Shown in pieces: positions 15,237 through 20,749 of a stretch of DNA of 20,749 nt. This stretch comes from Succinivibrionaceae bacterium UBA3769 (GTDB taxonomy: Bacteria > Pseudomonadota > Gammaproteobacteria > Enterobacterales > Succinivibrionaceae): assembly GCA_002372325.1 (NCBI GenBank), contig DFFT01000018.1, positions 32,395 through 53,143 of the forward strand, given 5' to 3'. The position numbers and the translations under genes are program-made. Positions within the stretch are counted from its first letter, which is position 1; the number at the start of each line of letters is the position of its first letter. The notes beneath the pieces are model-generated. The model made no database searches and had not been told where the DNA came from. It worked only from the letters and a program-made list of their open reading frames with translations.

Positions 15237-17669
15237 ATGCAAAAGATTCAGCATTTATTTTCTGTTTTTTTTCTTGTCCTGCTTTTGGTTCTCTGCTCCG
15301 TGGTGGTTTATTTCTATTCCTCCCGGGATCAGTCCCTGTCTCTGGACTTTACCACGCAGGATCTTATGAAGTATTCCGAGGGATCGGGCCTGAAGTTTAC
15401 CGAGGGCAGCGATCTCCGGGTCTGGCTTTTTGCCCTGGATCGTCCGGATCTCCGGGCGGCTCAGGCGGATCTGGAGGCGGCGATTCATAAGCTCCCCGAA
15501 ATTGTCTGGCTTTCCGGAAGTCAGAAGCAGGAGCGCTTTACCCAGGATCTTAAAAGGCTTAATTACTACCGCAGCGTGGCCGGCAACACTCCCGAGGGCT
15601 TTGCCCGGAGGCTTAAGGAGCTTCAGGGCTCCGGCATTTCCGGGGAGGAGATGAATCATATTATCGCGGAGGATCCCCTGCTTCTGGACTATGCCTCCCC
15701 GGTGTCCTCCTTTAATCTGACCCCGGAAGGGCGGCTCAGCTTCAGACCCGGCAATGCCGATATGTGCGGCGGGGAACAGTGTCTGCTTTTTTACGGGGAG
15801 ATTGACCGCCATGCCAGTCTGGAAAGCCTGCATAATGCCGCCAGGGAGCTTGACGCCATAAAGATGCGTTATGAAGAGGCCGGAGGCAGCGTTACCGTGG
15901 TGAACCATCTTAAACGGAGCCACGATTTTCTGGCTGAGACCTCCCGGACTCTGATCTATGTCTTCCTGGCCGTGCTGGCCACGGCGGCTCTGGCGCTGTT
16001 TTATCTCTACCGCAGCCTGCGTCCCTTTGCGGAAATGCTGCTCTCCCTGACATTTTCCTACGGCCTTGCCATTATGGCCGTCTGGGGCTTCCTGGGGCAT
16101 CTCCACATTATGACGCTGTTTTTCAGTCTGGTGTTCTGGATCCCCGGCATTGACATCTATCTTAACTTTAACAATGCCCGGGAATCAGGCCGCCTCAGAA
16201 GAAATCACATCAGAGGGGTATGGGGCAGCATGCTCATCACTCTGGTGATCTACGGCACCATGGCTCAGATCGGCTTCCGGATCTTCTCGGAGCTCGCGGT
16301 AATAGCCCTTTTCTTTATTTCCCTGTTCTGCATTCTCTACGGCGTTCTGGTGCACCTCCCGCCGGCCCGGTACCGCGGCCATTACCGGATCTACCGCGCC
16401 ATCGGAGGACTTCGGAGATTTCTGACCATTCAGGGCGTGTCCCTGACGCTGGTGATCGCCCTGGCTCTGGTTTCCGCCTACGGTCTCATGACGGCGGCGG
16501 ACGGCCTTATCTTTAACTACGCCCGGGAGGGGGCGGCGGACAAGGTGGCCCGCATCACCGCCAGCGGCCGGGATCTCACCGGCTATGAGGTGTCCGCAAG
16601 CTCGCCGGAGATGCTGGACAGCAGAATGACCCGGCTCAGAGAGTGGCTGGACGGCCAGATCGCCGCCAACCGCATCGGCTACTATCTGCTGCCCTTTGAC
16701 ATGGTGATTTCGGAAAAGGTCGCCCTGATGAACCAGGAAAGAAACCGGGATCTTTATGAGAGAACCCGGGAGCTCCGGGACAAGGCCGGTCTTCAGGGAG
16801 AACTTCCGGTGATCCCCGGGGAGCAGCTCCGGGGGCTTCTCGCGGACATGGCGGCGGCTCCGGCCATGCATCTCTTCTTTCCGGAAAACGATGAAGGGGT
16901 TTACCGGGCCAGTCTGGTGGTGTTCCGGGAACAGCCCGGCTTTTATAACGATCTCCGCCGGGAGTTTGCCTGGGCGGAATCCCGGGATCAGGTTTCCAGC
17001 TATATCCGCAGCATTGCTCCCCAAAGCGCGGACATCATCATATTCGTCACCATTATCTTTGTGATTCTGGCCGCGGTTATCTATGTGCTCCGGGGGGTGA
17101 GCTCCTTTGCGGGACTGACCCTGCCGGTATTCACCGGTCTGGGCTGCGCCGGTCTGGCCATGAACAGCTTCAGCGTGAATCTGTCATTGTTTTCCATTCT
17201 GATCATCCTTCTGGTTAGCGGCATTACCTTTGATTTTGCGGTGTTTTCCCGCCGGGCCGGCCGGTACCGGGACAGGAGAGCGGGCATTACGGTGCTGGTA
17301 TCCGTGTTCATAAGCGAGAGCATGTTTGTCTATTTCTTGTGCTCCGGCATTCCGGTATTCCGCATGACCGGCGCGGTGATGATTGCCGGCATTACCGCAG
17401 GCGCGGTGTCCGCGGTGCTGCTTAACATGTTTATCCTGTCTTCCGGAAGAGGGCGCCTGAGAGCTGTTCTCAAGAAGCGCAAGGCAGCTAAGGCGGCTGC
17501 GGCAGCCCAGGCGGCGCTCCCGGATGCGGCAGATCCCGGGGAGCCGGAACCCGCCGGGGATAATACAGAGGCGCCGGCCCCGGAGGTTCCCGGGGATAAA
17601 CCGCTTCCGGAGGAAAACCCGTATTCCGCCGCGCCGGCCTCCGAAAACGGAGATTCCGGGACTCAGTGA
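15237..17669 (+). CDS. MMPL/RND-superfamily exporter of the aryl-polyene type
   Basis: 810 aa inner-membrane transporter with the duplicated RND layout: membrane segment at 8-27, a large periplasmic domain (about 30-235), a membrane bundle (about 237-372), a segment at 398-418, a second periplasmic domain (about 420-597), a second bundle (about 598-735) and a cytoplasmic tail. Each bundle keeps an acidic residue where proton relay would be expected: Asp306 (PGIDIYL) and Asp666 (GITFDFAVF). The first ends in an Arg-rich loop (318-322). The tail from 746 on is Ala/Pro/Glu-rich and probably disordered. Such exporters accompany aryl polyene and related lipid clusters and are thought to move the acylated product toward the outer membrane. 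No ribosome binding site is obvious before the ATG. Family is secure; substrate is inferred from neighbours. Confidence 0.8.
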   Translation: MQKIQHLFSVFFLVLLLVLCSVVVYFYSSRDQSLSLDFTTQDLMKYSEGSGLKFTEGSDLRVWLFALDRPDLRAAQADLEAAIHKLPEIVWLSGSQKQERFTQDLKRLNYYRSVAGNTPEGFARRLKELQGSGISGEEMNHIIAEDPLLLDYASPVSSFNLTPEGRLSFRPGNADMCGGEQCLLFYGEIDRHASLESLHNAARELDAIKMRYEEAGGSVTVVNHLKRSHDFLAETSRTLIYVFLAVLATAALALFYLYRSLRPFAEMLLSLTFSYGLAIMAVWGFLGHLHIMTLFFSLVFWIPGIDIYLNFNNARESGRLRRNHIRGVWGSMLITLVIYGTMAQIGFRIFSELAVIALFFISLFCILYGVLVHLPPARYRGHYRIYRAIGGLRRFLTIQGVSLTLVIALALVSAYGLMTAADGLIFNYAREGAADKVARITASGRDLTGYEVSASSPEMLDSRMTRLREWLDGQIAANRIGYYLLPFDMVISEKVALMNQERNRDLYERTRELRDKAGLQGELPVIPGEQLRGLLADMAAAPAMHLFFPENDEGVYRASLVVFREQPGFYNDLRREFAWAESRDQVSSYIRSIAPQSADIIIFVTIIFVILAAVIYVLRGVSSFAGLTLPVFTGLGCAGLAMNSFSVNLSLFSILIILLVSGITFDFAVFSRRAGRYRDRRAGITVLVSVFISESMFVYFLCSGIPVFRMTGAVMIAGITAGAVSAVLLNMFILSSGRGRLRAVLKKRKAAKAAAAAQAALPDAADPGEPEPAGDNTEAPAPEVPGDKPLPEENPYSAAPASENGDSGTQ

Positions 17670-17728
17670 GACTGAGGCGCCTTTTCCGGAAAACCTCCGG
17701 CAGGCTTCAAAAAATCCGGACGGCAGAT

Positions 17729-17757
17729 TTGCGGACTTCTGAAAATGCGTGTAATAT
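17729..17757 (+). promoter_or_regulatory. Candidate internal promoter before the ApeP-like gene
   Basis: TTGCGG (17729-17734), a 17-base spacer and TAATAT (17752-17757) would start transcription about 70 bases before the ATG at 17836, allowing expression apart from the exporter. Confidence 0.4.
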
Positions 17758-17835
17758 AAAGCACGCAGGGCTTTTTCCGGGCCATCCCATCAGCCGCGCC
17801 GCAGCTTGGCGCCTCGTTAAATCCGCGGGGGTTTT

Positions 17836-18327
17836 ATGAAAAGGTTTACATTTCCCATGTCCGTTGAGGACTGCATTCTGAATAAAACTCCTAACCTGCT
17901 TCTTGACACTGTTGACAATGTAACCGCCGATATGGTTGTCTGCCGGATGGTGGTGGGCTCCCGGGACAGCGTGGCCTATACCGATGAGCATGAGCTCCCG
18001 GTCATGGCGCTTCTGGAGGTGATGGCCCAGACCATGAGCGTCTGGAGCACCCTGAATCAGTCCCGCTCCGACCGCAAAATCAGATTCGGCATTCTGGTGG
18101 ATATTTCCCGCATGATTGTAACCCGGAACAGCCATCTCCCCCAGGGGATGGCTCTGGTGATCACGGCCCATCTGGATCGCCAGGACCGCGGCTATGTGCG
18201 TTTCACCTGCGAGGTCAAGGATGAACTGGAAAACGAGATCCTGGCTACCGCCCGCATGACCGGTCTGGTGCCCAGCGACACCCAGATACATGATTTCGTC
18301 AAGCATACAGAATTAAACCGTCTCTGA
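17836..18327 (+). CDS. ApeP-like hotdog-fold dehydratase
   Basis: 163 aa, matching the usual ApeP-type 3-hydroxyacyl-ACP dehydratase length. The core helix motif LPVMALLEVMAQT at 54-66 supplies the conserved acidic residue Glu61 and the MAQ signature; the N-terminal LLLDTVDNV (21-29) and GILVDISRM (85-93) fit the family. No GHFP-type histidine is present at the FabZ position; His52 lies closer to the helix. It therefore complements the ApeI-like protein, which has the His but not the acid. A GGGGG run lies four bases before the ATG. It sits 166 bases after the exporter gene, with its own possible promoter. Role in polyene or fatty acyl dehydration is inferred from family; carrier protein and ketosynthase are not in the window. 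Confidence 0.75.
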   Translation: MKRFTFPMSVEDCILNKTPNLLLDTVDNVTADMVVCRMVVGSRDSVAYTDEHELPVMALLEVMAQTMSVWSTLNQSRSDRKIRFGILVDISRMIVTRNSHLPQGMALVITAHLDRQDRGYVRFTCEVKDELENEILATARMTGLVPSDTQIHDFVKHTELNRL

Positions 18328-18434
18328 GCCGGCGTTTCCGAAGTCCCGGAGCGCATTCCCCGGAAGGTATGTCAGGAAGGTGTTTCCCGGAAGCCTCCGG
18401 CTGGGAATGACCGGATAAAGCTCGGGCGGAGACG

Positions 18435-18470
18435 TCAGGATGAAATAACCTGATGAGAATATCAGGATGA
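18435..18470 (+). promoter_or_regulatory. Alternative hairpins in the leader of the Sel1 gene
   Basis: TCAGGATGA occurs at 18435-18443 and 18462-18470 with CCTGAT between them (18449-18454). CCTGAT can pair with ATCAGG (18461-18466) or, in its first five bases, with the earlier TCAGG (18435-18439), giving two mutually exclusive stems. The region lies about 70-100 bases before the start codon. Confidence 0.35.
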
Positions 18471-18535
18471 GAGACGGGGACTCATTTGTTTTCGGGGACA
18501 GGGATATTTTGCCTGCCGCCTTAAAAGAGGTTTTT

Positions 18536-19612
18536 ATGGTTAAAAAGACTGACGCTGCTTCCAAAGGCGCCGGAAAGCCGGCTGAGGAAGTACAGGAGAA
18601 AAAGCCCCGGAGACGCAAACCGGCCAAAAGCTCCGCCTCCGGTTCTCCTGAAAATGATGCCGGAAGCTGCCTTATCAGCGAAGGGAAGCCTAACGAAGCT
18701 CAGCTCATAAATGAAGGCATCAGCGCCTTCAACTGTCAGGATTATGCGAAAGCCCGGCAGATCTTTGAGCGGGCCTACAGGCAGCATGATTTCCGGAGCT
18801 GCTACTATATGGGCATGATGGCTCTCAGCGGGAGCGGCCTCCCTAAAGATGAACAGCTGGCGGTGAGGTATTTTGAAGAGGGCGCCAAAAACAGCTGTCC
18901 CTGGTCGCGCTATCAGCTGGGGGTAATGTACCGCACCGGCACCGGAGTCCCCCGCAATCTCAGCCGGGGCAATAAATACCTGAAGGATCTGGCGCAGTAT
19001 TTTGCGGATAACGAAGGCAAGATTCTTCTCAGCGATCCCTATCCGGAAACCCTGTATTTTGTGGGACAGATGGGGGTCAGGAGCAAGGAGCTGGACAAGG
19101 CCGCTGATTTATTCACGAGAGCCCGGGTCTTCCTGTCCCAGCGCATCGCGGAGGATTATGCCGCTCCGGATGAAAATGATCTCCTCCTGATGGATAATCT
19201 GGTGGCCGCCTTGTTCCGGCAGGGGGAGTTCGACGTTTTTGACATCGATCTCTTTGACCTGATGTTCCTGTTCCGGGCAGGCTTCGTGGAGGTTTCCTTT
19301 GTTTACAAGGGGAGGCTTCAGAAGGTTACCAGTTCCATCGCCGATGACTCCATTGTGGTGGATTTCAACGGCGAGCGGTATCCCGGCATTATGGAATTTT
19401 TCCTGAACGCCCGTTTCCCGGACGGCATGCCTCTCGTGCGGGTCTGGGAGCAGATGTATCTTTTTGAGGTGCTCAGCATTCCGGCCCTGGACAAGGATTT
19501 TGAAGCTCATCGGCAGTGCTATGCCCAGAAGCATGAACAGGAGGAACGGGATTACGAAGAGGAGTGCGATTTGTTTATTAAGCGCACTCAGGAGGCGGAG
19601 TCCGGACTTTAA
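18536..19612 (+). CDS. Sel1-repeat (TPR-like) protein with basic N-terminal tail
   Basis: 358 aa from the ATG chosen because AGAGG (18526-18530) lies five bases before it; an ATG at 18467 would add 23 non-conserved-looking residues. Residues 1-35 are Lys/Arg/Ala-rich with a PRRRKPAK patch and probably disordered. A TPR-like helix pair (about 55-84) is followed by two Sel1 repeats at about 85-120 and 121-157 (CYYMGMMALSGSGLPKD, then YQLGVMYRTGTGVPRN). The rest (160-358) is alpha-rich, ends in an acidic Glu/Tyr stretch, and I do not recognise it. No signal peptide is present, so it is cytoplasmic. Sel1 proteins act as adaptors. It follows the APE-like cassette by 208 bases, so a functional link is possible but unproven. 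Confidence 0.75.
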   Translation: MVKKTDAASKGAGKPAEEVQEKKPRRRKPAKSSASGSPENDAGSCLISEGKPNEAQLINEGISAFNCQDYAKARQIFERAYRQHDFRSCYYMGMMALSGSGLPKDEQLAVRYFEEGAKNSCPWSRYQLGVMYRTGTGVPRNLSRGNKYLKDLAQYFADNEGKILLSDPYPETLYFVGQMGVRSKELDKAADLFTRARVFLSQRIAEDYAAPDENDLLLMDNLVAALFRQGEFDVFDIDLFDLMFLFRAGFVEVSFVYKGRLQKVTSSIADDSIVVDFNGERYPGIMEFFLNARFPDGMPLVRVWEQMYLFEVLSIPALDKDFEAHRQCYAQKHEQEERDYEEECDLFIKRTQEAESGL

Positions 19613-19846
19613 GGGATTCCGCAGACATGTCTGGATGCCCTCAGGGGAGCGTTCCAATTCGCGCATGATGGCAAATAATCGCGGCTTAAGTTGCGAACAA
19701 TGCCCCAAAAGAGAATGACTTCCGGAGTTCAGTCATTAGCTTGCGAAGCTGATGCCTCAGGATGGGGGAATGAATGACAGTGCGGATTTTTTGCGGATAG
19801 TTGCATCATCTGTGTTGCATTAGCAGTATTTCAGAGTTCAGAGGAT
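19613..19846 (+). other. Untranslated stretch between the Sel1 gene and its terminator
   Basis: No convincing open frame in about 235 bases. It contains the small hairpin AGCTT-GCG-AAGCT (about 19738-19750) and short direct repeats TGCGGAT (two copies, about 19777-19799) and GTTGCAT (two copies, about 19800-19820). It ends at a strong terminator, so it is either a long 3' UTR or a small RNA. Confidence 0.4.
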
Positions 19847-19871
19847 AAGCCCGGAAAGCCGGGCTTTTTTT
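19847..19871 (+). terminator. Rho-independent terminator
   Basis: AAGCCCGG (19847-19854), loop AAAG, CCGGGCTT (19859-19866), followed by five more T. It is an 8-bp perfect stem with a stable tetraloop, and the clearest plus-strand terminator in the window. Confidence 0.9.
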
Positions 19872-20085
19872 AGCGTGTTTCAGAGCTGGGCCGGCTGCCG
19901 GCAAATTTAAATTTTGGCAAGACCGGATTTAAGTAAGCAATGAAGCTGCCGGACAAATGCTGAAATAAACAGCTTATTAAGGGGGTATTAAGGCGGGGTG
20001 CATTTCAAAAATACCGTCTGATTTTGATGATAAAATCGTGAATGCGGGATAAGACTGTGCATTAGGAGCAGGAGAGTCAAACATT
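19872..20085 (+). promoter_or_regulatory. Upstream region of the AAA-ATPase-like gene
   Basis: It holds the 12-bp palindrome AAATTTAAATTT (19903-19914), flanked by TGCC and GGCA, a -10-like TAAAAT (20031-20036) without a good -35, and two purine-rich sites, AGGAG (20064-20068) and GGAGAG (20071-20076), before the ATG. Base composition shifts toward A+T here. Confidence 0.4.
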
Positions 20086-20749
20086 ATGCTAAAGCGGATT
20101 GGAGTCGGTACAGAAGTTTTCCATAAACTGATCGAAGAAAATAAATACTATGTTGATAAAACACCGTTAATCAGAACGGTGTTCCTTGAGAACGGCGCAG
20201 ATGTCCTTCTTATAACCAGACCGAGAAGATTCGGCAAAACCCTCACCATGTCCACTTTCTATGACTTTCTGGCTCTCAATCCCGATAATCCGGAGGATGT
20301 CTCGCGTCAGGAGAACTGGTTCCGGGGTACCGAGATATTTTCTGACAGGGAGTTCTGCCGTGACTTTATGGGCAAATTCCCGGTGATATTTCTGACGCTT
20401 AAATCCGTTGCCTTTGACAATTTCAACGATTCCTACAATGAACTTGCAGAGGTAGTTTTCACGCTGGCGCATGAATTTTCATATCTGGAGTCAAGCGCCG
20501 AACTTGATGATAAAGATCGGAACCTCTTCAATAATTTACTGAACGCCAGTCATTTGAAAGACAGATCTGACAAATCATCTCTGACCCGTTCTCTGCGCAC
20601 TCTTACAGATCTGCTTTACAAGCATCATAAAGTCAAACCTGTACTGCTCATAGACGAATACGATGTTCCGATAGCCAAGGCCGCTCATTATGGTTATTAC
20701 CGTGAGATGGTTAATGTGGTCGCCCCTTTTCTGTCCGCCGGATTAAAGG
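20086..20749 (+). CDS. AAA-ATPase-like protein (PF09820-type), 3' end beyond the window
   Basis: The first 221 residues are visible; the gene runs off the right edge. The ATG at 20086 has GGAGAG nine bases upstream. The family signature is clear: YYVDKTPLIR at 21-30, the P-loop-like TRPRRFGKTL at 44-53, and a Walker B-like PVLLIDEYDVP at 185-195. Proteins of this type pair an N-terminal AAA-like domain with a C-terminal PD-(D/E)XK nuclease-like domain (not seen here) and occur in many divergent copies in gut anaerobes; their biological role is unsettled. By eye the codon use is more A/T-ending (GAT, AAT, AAA, CTT) than the GC-rich genes to the left, suggesting a different origin. It is separated from its left neighbour by a strong terminator. 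Confidence 0.85.
   Translation, partial: MLKRIGVGTEVFHKLIEENKYYVDKTPLIRTVFLENGADVLLITRPRRFGKTLTMSTFYDFLALNPDNPEDVSRQENWFRGTEIFSDREFCRDFMGKFPVIFLTLKSVAFDNFNDSYNELAEVVFTLAHEFSYLESSAELDDKDRNLFNNLLNASHLKDRSDKSSLTRSLRTLTDLLYKHHKVKPVLLIDEYDVPIAKAAHYGYYREMVNVVAPFLSAGLK

Overview
The window looks like chromosomal DNA from a fermentative Gram-negative anaerobe. A gut or rumen gammaproteobacterium of the Succinivibrionaceae type fits best, but that placement is inference. It rests on a single-chain pyruvate:ferredoxin oxidoreductase beside ferredoxin-type redox proteins, relatives of aryl polyene (APE) pigment genes, which are a Gram-negative outer-membrane trait, and an 'AAA-ATPase-like' gene of the kind common in gut anaerobes. 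I see no rRNA, tRNA, CRISPR array or insertion sequence.

Layout. Positions 1-630 hold no convincing gene: a T17 tract, possible decayed coding sequence on the minus strand, and a sigma70-like promoter for the next gene. Positions 631-5664 (+) carry two consecutive large membrane proteins, each with an N-terminal membrane anchor, an extracytoplasmic beta-rich segment, a multi-pass region and a C-terminal sulfatase/LTA-synthase-fold domain. By eye the first has lost the metal-ligand residues but kept the threonine position, while the second has kept the ligands but lost the threonine. Positions 6078-12094 (-) form a tight redox operon, transcribed from high to low coordinates: a duplicated RnfB-like polyferredoxin, nifJ, and a GltA/NfnB-like flavoprotein, ending in a Rho-independent terminator. 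An M15-family D-Ala-D-Ala carboxypeptidase lies upstream on the same strand (12306-13040).

Positions 13313-18327 (+) carry a stripped-down APE-like cassette: a degenerate AMP-ligase (ApeH-like), an ApeI-like hotdog protein, an MMPL/RND exporter and an ApeP-like hotdog dehydratase. No ketosynthase, ketoreductase, acyl carrier protein or glycosyl/acyltransferase is present in the window. A Sel1-repeat protein (18536-19612) follows, then a clear terminator near 19860, and the 5' part of an AAA-ATPase-like gene running off the right edge.

Working together. The redox operon plausibly moves electrons from pyruvate oxidation through a multi-cluster ferredoxin to NADP(H). The APE-like cassette plausibly handles and exports an acyl or polyene-derived product, but its condensing enzymes would have to be encoded elsewhere. 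The sulfatase-fold pair would act at the cell surface or periplasmic face, perhaps as a heteromeric or non-catalytic unit. Two themes deserve attention: complementary loss of active-site residues in adjacent paralogues (sulfatase-fold pair, and more tentatively the two hotdog proteins), and retention of a likely dead adenylation domain in the APE-like cassette.
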